From the NCBI GenBank assembly GCA_024225635.1, contig JAAEMK010001108.1:36988-100987 (forward strand): a DNA stretch of 64,000 nucleotides, read 5' to 3'. The first letter of the stretch is position 1; the number at the start of each line of letters is the position of its first letter. The DNA is from Desulfobacteraceae bacterium. Its GTDB lineage: Bacteria; Desulfobacterota; Desulfobacteria; Desulfobacterales; Desulfobacteraceae. Below, one piece after another: positions 18,959 through 27,909 of this stretch. Below the pieces are notes generated by a model. That model was not told the DNA's origin. It searched no databases and saw only the letters and a program-made list of their open reading frames with translations. Both the position numbers and the translations under genes were made by a program.

Positions 18959-20394
18959 GGAAGTACTCCGTTAAGATACGTTTTAAGGGTTTCTGGTTGG
19001 GAAGGATATCCTGAACGCGGACTCCATTCACAATAGGCATTTATTTCAATGCCGTGCTGAATGATCGATACGGGTCTGTCCGCCGATACGACAACCACGA
19101 TAACCTTGTCGTGTTCGGCGGTAAAGCGAAGGGCGGAGTTGTACCTGGCCCCCCTGGCCATGTTTTCCCCTTCAATGGTCTTGCCGTCAAGCAGGCAGCC
19201 AAAGCCCCTGAGGCTGGTGTCGGCCATGAGGTGCAGGGCGCCGTCGATTTTGATGAGGGACTTGGCAAGATCAAGGTTGTGGGGGAGCTTCAGGTTGAGG
19301 CAGGGGTCGAGGATGTGGCCGGACACCTTTACCGGCACTTGGTTGAGATCGATGATCAGGGTGCAGCCGTGGCGTTTTGTCTCCGCCGTGTGAACGATCT
19401 CTGCAATGGTCTTGAAAATGCTGGTCCGCTCTTCTGTCGCAAGTTGGGAATCGAGGAGGATCTCCTCAACCTCCACCAGGTTCGCCTTCCGGCTTGTGGA
19501 GTGAAAAGTGCCGTCAAAAAAGCTGCACAGGGTTTGACCGGCAAATTCCAGGAACCCGTGGTCCCCCTGGAAATTGGCCGAGATGGCGAATTCGGGTGTT
19601 TCCGAGTTGGATATCCCGATGATGGAATTTCCGTCCGACACAAGTTTCCGGGTGGAGTGCTCCACGGCAAGGAGCAGTTTCCGGATGTGTTTTATATTGC
19701 CGATATAGGGCCGTTCGTGCTTCTGTATCTTTGCGATGAACTCGATTTCCTCCAGGGTGCCGGGATCCACAAAGATCAGCCTGCCCCTTGGCCAGGCCCC
19801 TTCTTCCTTTGTCTTTGATATGTTGAGAATGGTATCCAGGATCGGGTGGACCAGCATCCGGGTATCCAGCCCCACGATCTTGTTTTTCATGTCCACGATG
19901 TGGTCGGTGATGGCGTGGATGGTATAATTCTGAAGCGCATGGCCCGAGGTGCCCATGGAGATGCTGTCCGAGGAAAACTCCTGGGCCAGCAGCCACCCCG
20001 CATGTTCGATCCAGCGCTCCGTGGGGTAGATGGAGCATATGTCCGGGTGGTGGTCCGTGAACCACATCTGGTAGAAAAAGGAGTGGGAGCTGCCGCCGTA
20101 GGAGATCAACCCGGCAAGGTGGATGTTTTCGTTGGTGATGAAGTGCCCCCGGGGTTGCTTGGCCAGGGCCTTTGCGGTTTCATGACGCCAGCTTTCATCG
20201 TCGATGTATAGTTCCCTGAGCCTCGGTTCATGGCCCTTCAGGAGGTGCTGGGGATCATAGACCAGTATTTCATCGTCGGGGTTGAGGGCGTAGATCAGGG
20301 CAGCCCGGGTCTTTTGGGAAAAGTGGGAGAGTCCCTCCACAAGGCCGTTGAAGATGTTGAAGATGCACAGGTTGCCGTAGAGGTCATGTTTCAT
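18955..20394 (-). CDS. Protein with divergent C-terminal DisA_N (diadenylate cyclase-like) domain
   Basis: The protein has 479 residues. The start is ATG 20394, seven bases after AAGGAG; GTG 20400 is a weaker alternative. The C-terminal 130 residues resemble the DAC domain that makes c-di-AMP. A DGA motif (KIDGALHLMADTSLRGFGC) lies near residue 381. GARYNSALRFTAEHD near 415 stands where canonical enzymes have the RHR motif, followed by VIVVVVSADRPVSII. The RHR triad is therefore RYN here, so activity is uncertain. The N-terminal 330 residues are unlike anything I can name; DAC proteins with N-terminal sensor domains (the DACN groups of Burroughs and Aravind) are the nearest match. It overlaps aldolase upstream and the His-rich gene downstream. 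Confidence 0.7.
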   Translation of the reverse strand: MKHDLYGNLCIFNIFNGLVEGLSHFSQKTRAALIYALNPDDEILVYDPQHLLKGHEPRLRELYIDDESWRHETAKALAKQPRGHFITNENIHLAGLISYGGSSHSFFYQMWFTDHHPDICSIYPTERWIEHAGWLLAQEFSSDSISMGTSGHALQNYTIHAITDHIVDMKNKIVGLDTRMLVHPILDTILNISKTKEEGAWPRGRLIFVDPGTLEEIEFIAKIQKHERPYIGNIKHIRKLLLAVEHSTRKLVSDGNSIIGISNSETPEFAISANFQGDHGFLEFAGQTLCSFFDGTFHSTSRKANLVEVEEILLDSQLATEERTSIFKTIAEIVHTAETKRHGCTLIIDLNQVPVKVSGHILDPCLNLKLPHNLDLAKSLIKIDGALHLMADTSLRGFGCLLDGKTIEGENMARGARYNSALRFTAEHDKVIVVVVSADRPVSIIQHGIEINAYCEWSPRSGYPSQPETLKTYLNGVLP

Positions 20395-21061
20395 TGGCAC
20401 TCTCCTTTGGACCGTAGTGGGCGAACTTGTCGATCACCCGCTCCATCTCCCGGTCGGAAAGGATCACGGGGGTGCCGATGCTCTCCGCCTGAAAGCACAG
20501 GCGCGCCACAAGCTCGATCTCCTCAGCTGTGTTAAAGGCCTTGAGCAGGGTGGGGCCCACGGCCACAAGGCCGTGGTTGGCGAGCAGAACTGCGTTGTAA
20601 TGCTTGATGGAGCCGGTGATGGAGTCGGCAAGTTCCTGGGTGCCGTAGGTGGCATAGGGGGCCAGGGGCACCTTGTTGCCGGCAAATCCCACCAGGTAGT
20701 GGACCGCGGGGATCTCCCGGCGGAGGCATGCAAAGGTGGTGGCATAGGTGGAGTGGGTATGGACCACCGAATTGATGTCTTCCCTTGTCCGGTAAAGGGC
20801 CAGATGGAAACCGGTTTCGCTGGAGGGGGTGTTGGCGCCGTCCACAACGGTGCCGTCCGGGGTGACAACGATGATATCCTCCGGGGTCAGGTCCGGGTAT
20901 TCGATTCCGCTGGGCGTGACGGCAATCAGGTCTTTTTCACGGTTGTAGCAGCTTAAATTGCCACCGAATCCGGTGGTGAGGCCTGCGGCAAGCATTTTGT
21001 TGCCAAACTTTACGATTGCGTTTCGCTCTTTGGATAATATCATAATGAAAAATTGATACAC
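20384..21061 (-). CDS. Class II aldolase/adducin family protein (fuculose-phosphate aldolase-like)
   Basis: This 225-residue Zn-dependent aldolase-like protein has the TTGFGGNLSC N-terminal phosphate loop, the acid residue in SSETGFHLALYR near residue 80, the metal-binding VVHTHSTYATTFA near 98 (HTH), and LLANHGLVAVG near 160 with the third metal His. It resembles L-fuculose- or methylthioribulose-type phosphate aldolases; the substrate is not clear. The start is GTG 21061, or ATG 21043 six codons in; neither has a strong ribosome site. It overlaps the DAC-like gene and heads a three-gene operon. Confidence 0.85.
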   Translation of the reverse strand: MYQFFIMILSKERNAIVKFGNKMLAAGLTTGFGGNLSCYNREKDLIAVTPSGIEYPDLTPEDIIVVTPDGTVVDGANTPSSETGFHLALYRTREDINSVVHTHSTYATTFACLRREIPAVHYLVGFAGNKVPLAPYATYGTQELADSITGSIKHYNAVLLANHGLVAVGPTLLKAFNTAEEIELVARLCFQAESIGTPVILSDREMERVIDKFAHYGPKESANET

Positions 21062-21120
21062 TTCTATTGGATGCTTTGCAACAATTATTCGTTCAATCCC
21101 CGGTCAAATCAACAATGGTG

Positions 21121-21149
21121 TTGTAAAATGATGCCAAGGTTGGTATTTG
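21121..21149 (+). promoter_or_regulatory. Candidate promoter of the SH3-domain gene
   Basis: TTGTAA (21121-21126) and TATTTG (21144-21149) are 17 bases apart, about 33 bases ahead of the start codon. A GAGGAG ribosome site lies at 21165-21170. Confidence 0.5.
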
Positions 21150-21181
21150 AATATAAAAAAAAATGAGGAGATCAACGAGCA

Positions 21182-21898
21182 ATGAAAAAGAGAGTTATCG
21201 GTTACCTTGGTTTTGTCTTACTGCTTTTTTTCCTTTGTTTGCCCCCTGTCTCTGCTGAGACCGGTTATGTCTCGGACATGCTTTTGTTGACCTTGAGGTC
21301 GGGTCCGGGAAGTGAGTTCACCGTCTTGAAGACGTTGACCAGCAACACGCCGGTTGAAATACTCGAGAAAGGGGAGCACTATTTCAAGGTGAGCACAAAT
21401 GACGGCCAGGAGGGGTGGGTTCAGAAACAGTACATCACCTTCGACCTGCCTTCCAACCTGGTGATTGCCCGGATGAAAAAGAGGATAGGGGAGCTGGAGG
21501 CAGCCAACAAAAATCTGGTGGAGAGCCAGTCTCCCCTGATGGAGAGCATGGAGACAAAGAAGAAGCGTTACGAGGAGAGGATCGCCATGCTTGATACTTC
21601 CCTCAAGCAGGCGATCAAAGAGAAAAACGGGCTTGCATCAACCCTTGATCAAATCCGGAAAAAACATGAGCAGTTCCTCAAGCAGTCAGCGGATACGGTT
21701 CGCATCGTCGACGAGAACCGCACCCTGAAAGAGGAGAATACCCGTCTTTCAACGGAGCTTGCCCGCCTTGAGGAGGAGGGCAACGATTTCCTGAAGACCG
21801 CCATGATGAAGTGGTTCCTTGCCGGCGCAGGGGTCTTGATCGGAGGATGGCTGATCGGCCGCAGCGTGGGCGGCGGCCGAAGAAGTTACAGCCTCTGA
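21182..21898 (+). CDS. SH3-domain envelope protein (TIGR04211 type)
   Basis: This 238-residue protein has a signal peptide (residues 1-25), a bacterial SH3 domain (about 28-90, with LLTLRSGPGSEFTVLKTL and EGWVQKQYI), a long charged coiled coil (about 95-205) and a C-terminal membrane helix (about 215-232, WFLAGAGVLIGGWLIGRSVG). This matches the TIGR04211/YgiM group of periplasmic proteins anchored in the inner membrane. The SH3 domain presumably contacts peptidoglycan or a protein partner; no function is established. Confidence 0.9.
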   Translation: MKKRVIGYLGFVLLLFFLCLPPVSAETGYVSDMLLLTLRSGPGSEFTVLKTLTSNTPVEILEKGEHYFKVSTNDGQEGWVQKQYITFDLPSNLVIARMKKRIGELEAANKNLVESQSPLMESMETKKKRYEERIAMLDTSLKQAIKEKNGLASTLDQIRKKHEQFLKQSADTVRIVDENRTLKEENTRLSTELARLEEEGNDFLKTAMMKWFLAGAGVLIGGWLIGRSVGGGRRSYSL

Positions 21899-21964
21899 CG
21901 CTTATCTGAATATCCCGGGGGCAGGGCGTTCATGCCCGTTTCAATGTCCCGTTCTTGAATCCGG

Positions 21965-23077
21965 TCAGCTGATTACGGTTACCGGGCCGGGTTCAAGATC
22001 CTTGCGGTTCTTTTCCGCAACCTTCTTTTTTGCCTCTGACGCGCCGAGCACCATGGCCTCGGCCCGGGTGGCATAGTTCGTGTTCTGTTTGTAGCTGTAG
22101 AGTTCAAGGGTTTTTTCCGCGGCCTGGGTAAAGAGGGCATGGCCCAGGTCGGTCCGGGTGATCACCGTTGTCCAGCCGTCATCGGCGCCGATGCCGCCAA
22201 AGGCGATGTCGGCGAACTCGGCTGAAAAATCCCGGCAATACCGGCAGGCCGTTCGTTTGACCGGGTCAAGGTCGCTGATGGGAATCTCCCGGAGTTCACC
22301 CGTGGTCAGCCGCAGGATAACGTTTTCCTTGATGTTGATCTTTTCCACGTCGTGGTAGTCAAAATCATAGGCCTGCTCCAGGCTTTTAAAGCTCTCCTTG
22401 GTCATGGTAAAATTGCCGGCGCAGAACAGGCCGAGGCAGAGCTCGATGGAATCCGCGGGAACAACGCCAAGGGCCTGCATCCGCCGGATGGTGTTGATCT
22501 GGCAGGGGGTGCCCACAAAGGCGATCTTTTCGAGTCCCTCTTTCCTGATTTCAGCCAGGGCCTTGATCGAGGGGGAAAAGGTGGAATACGCCTCGCCGAA
22601 CTGCGCCATGCCGTGGGAGCTGTCAAAATGGCTTCCGGCGGCATCGATGATCTCTTCCCGGGAGGTCGCAAGCCAGGGCGTGCGTCCGGAGTCCATGTTT
22701 CTCGATACAACGGCGCCGTTGATTCTTTTGGTGTCAAACAGGTGGAGGAGCAGGGCCGTGACCACCCCGCCGTCGGTTCCCCGTTCCCGGATGATCAGGT
22801 CACTGGCCCGTGCCACCGTGGTGCCTATGGTCCTGCCGACAGGTGCGGTCCAGCCGGCCTTTTCCTTGATCTCCCGGTCATCTCCGGTTTCCGGGCAGAT
22901 CATGTAGCAGATGCCGCACTCGATGCACTTTTCAATGTCCGCATACTCGGGTTTGCCGTCGTCACCGGTTTTGAGGGCGCCGTAGTTGATTGCGGAGCAG
23001 AAGGTGACACAACCGCCGCAATGGTGGCATTTTCCTTGTTTCTGCACATCCTGGATCAGGTTGAAAAAGGTTTGCAT
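21965..23077 (-). CDS. FrhB/FdhB-type iron-sulfur flavoprotein (coenzyme F420 hydrogenase beta subunit family)
   Basis: The protein has 370 residues. The start at ATG 23077 has GAAGGAG upstream and begins 15 residues ahead of the first cysteine cluster; a longer frame to 23320 has no support. It shows CHHCGGCVTFC (about 17-27) and CIECGICYMICP (about 50-61) for 4Fe-4S clusters, then GTDGGVVTALLLHLFDT, FVGTPCQINTIRRM and CLGLFCAGNFT of the FrhB N- and C-terminal domains. A further C-R-Y-C pair (ACRYCRDFSAEFADIAFGG) is conserved in the family. Members move electrons between ferredoxin, flavin and a soluble partner. In sulfate reducers such proteins accompany heterodisulfide-reductase-like or hydrogenase systems, but no partner is adjacent here. 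Confidence 0.9.
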   Translation of the reverse strand: MQTFFNLIQDVQKQGKCHHCGGCVTFCSAINYGALKTGDDGKPEYADIEKCIECGICYMICPETGDDREIKEKAGWTAPVGRTIGTTVARASDLIIRERGTDGGVVTALLLHLFDTKRINGAVVSRNMDSGRTPWLATSREEIIDAAGSHFDSSHGMAQFGEAYSTFSPSIKALAEIRKEGLEKIAFVGTPCQINTIRRMQALGVVPADSIELCLGLFCAGNFTMTKESFKSLEQAYDFDYHDVEKINIKENVILRLTTGELREIPISDLDPVKRTACRYCRDFSAEFADIAFGGIGADDGWTTVITRTDLGHALFTQAAEKTLELYSYKQNTNYATRAEAMVLGASEAKKKVAEKNRKDLEPGPVTVIS

Positions 23078-23272
23078 GGGCTTCTCCTTCGCTGATTTAA
23101 AATTAACCGCTTGCCATGGTAAACTGCAATGACCATGCCTTGCTGCCAAAAACAAGGGAAAATAGCAGAAACCACCCCTGTTGTCACCGTTTTTCAGATC
23201 CATCCGGTTTTGTCGAAACAGGGCCTCCGAGGGATGGGGTAAACTTTGGTTGACCGTTTCCTCTGAACATCG

Positions 23273-23302
23273 TTGACAAATGGTTCCATAAGGCGGATAT
23301 CT
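23273..23302 (+). promoter_or_regulatory. Candidate promoter of the iron alcohol dehydrogenase gene
   Basis: TTGACA (23273-23278) is followed 18 bases later by ATATCT (23297-23302), about 45 bases ahead of the start. The 268-base gap between the two divergent genes also holds a small inverted repeat, CATGGT...ACCATG (23114-23136). I see no gene in it. Confidence 0.5.
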
Positions 23303-23345
23303 GTCTGGTGTTCTTACCACCCTTTACCTGAATCGGAGATACACT

Positions 23346-24509
23346 ATGGATTTTTCATTTTTTTCACCGGCAAAAATTTTATTCGGGCCGGATGCCTCAC
23401 GCAGGATCGCTTCCAGTGTCAGCGGGTTCGGCACCCGCGCCTTTGTCGTAACGGGAAAGAATCCCGCCAGGGCCGGTAACCTCATCACAGACCTGGAACA
23501 GGCCGGGATCTCTTGCCGCACCTTTTCCCAATCCAATGAACCCGCTGTGGAGGAAGTGGCCCTGGGAGCTGAACAGGCCCGGGCCTTTGGCGCCGATTTT
23601 GTGGTTGCCATCGGCGGGGGAAGTGTCCTGGATGCGGCAAAGGTCATTTCCGCCCTGGTGACCAATAAAGGGGATATCCATGATTATCTGGAGGTGGTCG
23701 GCAAGGGCCGGGCGATCGACCACAAGCCCGTTCCCCTGGTGGTGCTGCCCACCACCGCCGGTACCGGGGCCGAGGCCACCTGCAATGCGGTGGTTGCATC
23801 CAGGGAGCACGGGGTCAAGGTGAGCATGCGAAGTCCCCTTCTTTACCCCGATCTTGTTATTATCGATCCCGGCCTGACCCTCTCCATGCCCAAGGGTGTA
23901 ACCGCCGCAACCGGTATGGACGCCCTGACCCAGCTGATGGAAGCCTTTGTCACGCCCTATGCCACTCCCTTTACCGACGCCCTCTGCCGGGAGGGGTTAC
24001 TCAGGGTTTCCAGGTCCTTTCAGCGGGCCTTTGAGTGCGGGGAGGACCTTGGCGCCCGGGAAGATATGTGCGTTGCAAGCCTTTTCAGCGGCATTGCCCT
24101 TGCCAATGCAAAGCTTGGGGCGGTCCACGGCATTGCGGGTCCCATGGGCGGAATGATCGATGCATCCCACGGGGGGATCTGCGCACGGCTGCTTGCCCCG
24201 GTGAGCCGGCTGAACATGGAACGGCTGGAAAAGCTTGATTCCGGTCATCCCAGTCTTGCAAAATACCGGGAAACAGCCCAAATCCTGACCGGTAACAGCC
24301 AGGCCGAACCCGGGGATGGGGTGGACTGGATCGACGCCCTTGTCCGTTTAATGGAAATTCCCTCCCTCACAACCTTCGGGCTTAATGCCGTTATTTGTCA
24401 AAAACTTGGGGATAAGGCCCTGGCCGCAAGCAGCATGAAGGGCAATCCCGTCCGGTTGACCCGTGAAGAGATCGTCCTGCTTCTGGAAAACGAGATAAGG
24501 ATCAGCTAG
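23346..24509 (+). CDS. Iron-containing (type III) alcohol dehydrogenase
   Basis: This 387-residue enzyme has the type III fold: FFSPAKILFGPDASRRIAS at the start, the NAD-binding VVAIGGGSVLDAAKVISALV near residue 95, LPTTAGTGAEATCNAVVA near 135, MDALTQLMEAFVTPYATP near 190, and LGAVHGIAGPMGG with ASHGGICARLL near 260. The metal ligands Asp and two His are present, but the His of the usual DALTH is Gln and the second His of HxxAH is Gly, as in a known variant subgroup. Metal choice may therefore differ. The substrate is unknown, probably a short alcohol or aldehyde. The end overlaps the convergent kinase gene by eight bases. Confidence 0.9.
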   Translation: MDFSFFSPAKILFGPDASRRIASSVSGFGTRAFVVTGKNPARAGNLITDLEQAGISCRTFSQSNEPAVEEVALGAEQARAFGADFVVAIGGGSVLDAAKVISALVTNKGDIHDYLEVVGKGRAIDHKPVPLVVLPTTAGTGAEATCNAVVASREHGVKVSMRSPLLYPDLVIIDPGLTLSMPKGVTAATGMDALTQLMEAFVTPYATPFTDALCREGLLRVSRSFQRAFECGEDLGAREDMCVASLFSGIALANAKLGAVHGIAGPMGGMIDASHGGICARLLAPVSRLNMERLEKLDSGHPSLAKYRETAQILTGNSQAEPGDGVDWIDALVRLMEIPSLTTFGLNAVICQKLGDKALAASSMKGNPVRLTREEIVLLLENEIRIS

Positions 24510-26001
24510 GGGAGCTGCCCCTGTTCTTTTTGGTGACCTCCGGGACTTTCCGGGGGATGGTGATGACAAACCGGGTGCCCCGGCCGGGTTTGGACCGTAC
24601 CTTGATCTCCCCCCGGTGCTGTTCGATCACCTTGTTGGCGATGTAGAGCCCGAGCCCCGTTCCCTGGGTGCCCTTGGAGGAGAAGAAGATGGTGAACATG
24701 TTGTTCAGGGTGCTCTTGTTCATGCCCCTTCCAGTGTCCTGGATCAGCAGGGTGATGGTTTCACTGTCCGCCTTGGCGTTCAGGAGCAGGGTGTGATCCG
24801 GCCGGGTCGTGTCGGCGGCACACGCTTCCACACCGTTTTCAAGGATGTTGACCAGGGCTGCCTGGAGGCTTGTCCGGTCGATTTCAAACCGGTCATCGTT
24901 CTTGTCCAGCCGGATGGTGGATTTGATGTTGATATTGTTTGTCCTGGCCTTTTGGGCCACCAGGGCAAGGGTATCCTGGAGAAAGTCGGTGGCGGGCACA
25001 GTTTGCCAGTTGAGCTTCCGGGTCTTGGTGTAGTAGAGGATGTCCAGCACCAGCTTTTTGATCCGGGCCGTCATCTGGCTTGAGATCTCAAAGCCTTCCT
25101 TGATCCGCTTTGGGTTGTTGTTCTTAATGCCTGAACCCATGGTGTAGATGCCGCTGTCAAGGCCGGTCAATAGGCCCTTGACGCCGTGGGAGATGGAGCC
25201 GATCATGAATCCCAGGGAGGTGAGGTGGTCTTCGAGCCGTCTCACCTCGGTGATGTCGGTGAGCATGACAAGCACCTTGTTTACGTTGCCAAAGCAGTCT
25301 TTTATGGGCGCTGTCCAGTGGAGAACCGTGTGCTTTACCCCAAAGGAGGAGATGATCTCGGTTTCCGAGGCATGGTTCTGGCCATCCTTGAAGGTCTTGT
25401 CCACGGGGCATATCCTGCAGGGATCGTCACGGTTTTTGCAAATGCCAAAGCAGTACTCGCCGATGTGTTCGCCAAAGTATGCGTTGAACTTTTTGTTCGA
25501 CTCCACAATGTGGTAATCCTGGTCCTGGACATAGACGAAGCAGGGCACCTCGTCAAACAGCTGCTGGTAGTTTTCCTGGGAGCTTGCAAACCTACTCTTG
25601 TAGCAGCTGTCGTTGAAACACAGATGTTTGTGCAGGTAGTTTCTCTCCAGGGCCCTTGTGATGTAGAAGTCAACGGTGGCGGCATCCGCGGGCAGGATCA
25701 TGAAATCCGAGGCCCCGCTCTTGAGGGCCTTGACCCCCAGTTGGGCGTCCTTTGCGTTTATCGCGGCTATGATCTCGGTCTCGACCAGTTCCTTTTTAAT
25801 GCCTGAGACGAGCTGGAGGGGATTTTCCTTTTCCGGGTCGATAAAGATCACGATGAAGTCCGGCACTATCTCATTGGCCGAGAGAAGCAGCTCCTCGGCC
25901 CGGTCAAGCGCTTTGAAGTCGGTCCAGGGATAGAATTTGGACCGTTCAAGGTTCGGGATGGACGCCTGGTCGAAGTTGATCATCAAAATGTTGTGTTTCA
26001 T
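24502..26001 (-). CDS. Sensor histidine kinase with N-terminal receiver-like domain and cysteine-containing PAS
   Basis: This 499-residue cytoplasmic kinase has no membrane segment. The first 125 residues look like a receiver domain, with DFIVIFIDPEKEN at the phosphorylation strand and GASDFMILPADAATVDFYI further on. A PAS domain follows (about 140-255), containing YCFGICKNRDDPCRICP, a four-cysteine pattern that could bind metal or sense redox. The dimerisation helix carries ISHGVKGLLTGLDSGIY (His near 270), and the ATPase has NILENGVEACA, DTGRGM and GTQGTGLGLYIANKV. Output partner unknown. GGGC is the only ribosome-site trace. Confidence 0.87.
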   Translation of the reverse strand: MKHNILMINFDQASIPNLERSKFYPWTDFKALDRAEELLLSANEIVPDFIVIFIDPEKENPLQLVSGIKKELVETEIIAAINAKDAQLGVKALKSGASDFMILPADAATVDFYITRALERNYLHKHLCFNDSCYKSRFASSQENYQQLFDEVPCFVYVQDQDYHIVESNKKFNAYFGEHIGEYCFGICKNRDDPCRICPVDKTFKDGQNHASETEIISSFGVKHTVLHWTAPIKDCFGNVNKVLVMLTDITEVRRLEDHLTSLGFMIGSISHGVKGLLTGLDSGIYTMGSGIKNNNPKRIKEGFEISSQMTARIKKLVLDILYYTKTRKLNWQTVPATDFLQDTLALVAQKARTNNINIKSTIRLDKNDDRFEIDRTSLQAALVNILENGVEACAADTTRPDHTLLLNAKADSETITLLIQDTGRGMNKSTLNNMFTIFFSSKGTQGTGLGLYIANKVIEQHRGEIKVRSKPGRGTRFVITIPRKVPEVTKKNRGSSPS

Positions 26002-26117
26002 TTTGCCCTTGGTCTATGGTTGCAAATTCCGTGGTACCGGCTGCCTCCAACCGGGGAAAAAATATCGATATTAAGCCAATCTCTGAAAAAGGTCAATGTA
26101 TAGGTATGGATTTTATC

Positions 26118-26146
26118 TTGACATGGCAGGGCATTTATCATTAATT
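26118..26146 (+). promoter_or_regulatory. Candidate promoter of the acyl-CoA ligase gene
   Basis: A perfect TTGACA (26118-26123), 17 bases, then TTAATT (26141-26146), about 40 bases ahead of ATG 26187, which has AAGGAG upstream. Confidence 0.55.
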
Positions 26147-26186
26147 TCTCGAATACACGATCTGATCATCATACAAGGAGAAATCA

Positions 26187-27875
26187 ATGTCCGAAAAGGT
26201 TTTTTATAAAGATAAAATATGGCTTAATTCCTATGAAAAGGGGGTGCCTGAGAGCATAAAGTACGAGGAGGTGTTCATCCCCCGGTACCTGGACCGGTCC
26301 GCGGAAAAGTTTCCCGAAACCACGGCCCTGATCTTTGAGGGGTACAAGATCACCTACAGGGAGCTCAACACCATGGTGGACACCTTTGTGGCCGTTCTAA
26401 GGGAGCTTGGCGTCAAGCAGGGGGATAGCGTCAGCATTCTTTTGCCCAACATCATTCCCTGTGTGGTTGCCTACTATGCCATCCTGAGAATGGGCGCTGT
26501 TGCCGTGATGAACAATCCCCTCTATTCCGACCGGGAGCTTGAGCACCAGTTCAACGATTCCAACTCCACCCTCCTTGTCACCCTGGACCTTCTGGCTGAC
26601 AGGATGGTGAAGCTCCGGTCGAAAACTTCGATAAAAAATATCATCTACACCTCCATCGGAGATTATCTGCCCTTTGCCAAACGGCTTCTCTTTCCCCTGG
26701 TGGCAAAGAAACGGAAACTTGCCGCCGATGTCACCCCCGCTCCCGACCTTTATAAGTTCAAGGAGGTGCTGGAGAGCCATTCCCCCGACCCATCAAGAAT
26801 ACCCCTTGCATTGGGCGATGTGGCAATGTACCAGTACACCGGCGGAACCACCGGGGTATCCAAGGGAGTTATGCTGACCCATGGTAATTTGAGCTGCCAG
26901 GTGCAGCAGCTCCAGAAGTGGTTTCCCACGTTCAAGCTCGGCCAGGCCACCATGCTCGGGGCCCTGCCGTTTTTCCATGTGTTCGGCCTGTCCACCTCCA
27001 TGAATTTTGCCGTGTCCATGGCCTGGGGCAACATCCTTGTGCCAAAACCCCAGGCGGAACCCTTGCTTGAGGCCATTACAAAGTACAAGCCCACCTTTGC
27101 CCCATTGGTGCCGACCATGTACATCGGCATGCTCAACCACCCCGATCTTGCCACCAGCGACCTGACCAGCATTGAAGGCTGTTTCTCCGGGAGTTCCCCC
27201 CTGCCGCTGGAGGTGATCAACGACTTTCAGAAGGCCACGGGCTCTATTATTGTCGAAGGGTTCGGCCTTACCGAATCATCCCCCGTGACCCATATCAACC
27301 CCCTCAACGGTACCCGGAAACCGGGTAGCATCGGCATTCCCGTTTCCGACGTGGAGTGCAGGATCGTGGACATCGATGACGGAGTCACGGAGAAGCCGGT
27401 TGGAGAACCGGGGGAGCTGCTCGTTCGGGGGCCCCAGGTGATGAAGGGATATCTCAACAGGCCGGATGAGACCCAGAAGACCCTGACCGGGGATGGCTGG
27501 CTTCATACCGGGGATGTGGCGACCATGGATGAGGAGGGTTATTTCTGCATTGTGGACCGGATGAAGGACATGATCATTTCCGGTGGGTACAATGTCTACC
27601 CAAGGGATATCGAAGAGGTGCTCTACGAGCATCCCAAGATCCAGGAGGCCTGTTGCGTGGGCATTCCCCATCCCAAGCGGGGGGAGGCGGCAAAGGCGTT
27701 CATCGTGCTCAAGGAGGGCGAGACCGTGACACGGAAAGAGATCCTTAAATTCTGTTCCACCCGGCTTGCCAAGTATAAGTGGCCCGTTGAAGTGGAGATC
27801 CGGGGCCAGCTGCCTAAATCCACGGTGGGAAAGATCCTGAGAAAGGATCTGAAGAGCGAGGAGGCTGAGAAATAG
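26187..27875 (+). CDS. Long-chain fatty acid-CoA ligase (AMP-forming)
   Basis: This 562-residue ANL-superfamily enzyme activates carboxylic acids as acyl-AMP and then acyl-CoA. It has the P-loop YTGGTTGVSKGVMLTH near residue 215, EGFGLTESSPVTHINPLNGT near 355, TGDVATMDEEGYFCIVDRMK near 435, ISGGYNVYPRDIEEVLYEHP, and the C-terminal catalytic Lys in KSTVGKILRKDLK. The pattern is closest to FadD-type long-chain ligases. It stands alone, between a promoter and the repeat hairpin at 27947-27993 that may end its transcript. Chain length cannot be fixed from sequence. Confidence 0.9.
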   Translation: MSEKVFYKDKIWLNSYEKGVPESIKYEEVFIPRYLDRSAEKFPETTALIFEGYKITYRELNTMVDTFVAVLRELGVKQGDSVSILLPNIIPCVVAYYAILRMGAVAVMNNPLYSDRELEHQFNDSNSTLLVTLDLLADRMVKLRSKTSIKNIIYTSIGDYLPFAKRLLFPLVAKKRKLAADVTPAPDLYKFKEVLESHSPDPSRIPLALGDVAMYQYTGGTTGVSKGVMLTHGNLSCQVQQLQKWFPTFKLGQATMLGALPFFHVFGLSTSMNFAVSMAWGNILVPKPQAEPLLEAITKYKPTFAPLVPTMYIGMLNHPDLATSDLTSIEGCFSGSSPLPLEVINDFQKATGSIIVEGFGLTESSPVTHINPLNGTRKPGSIGIPVSDVECRIVDIDDGVTEKPVGEPGELLVRGPQVMKGYLNRPDETQKTLTGDGWLHTGDVATMDEEGYFCIVDRMKDMIISGGYNVYPRDIEEVLYEHPKIQEACCVGIPHPKRGEAAKAFIVLKEGETVTRKEILKFCSTRLAKYKWPVEVEIRGQLPKSTVGKILRKDLKSEEAEK

Positions 27876-27909
27876 CTCAACCGGAATCCGCCTTTCCTTA
27901 AATACATTC

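Noticed and set aside
23078-23320. N-terminal extension of the FrhB-like protein to 23320
   Set aside because: The AAGGAG site and the family N-terminus both point to ATG 23077; the upstream residues look non-coding.
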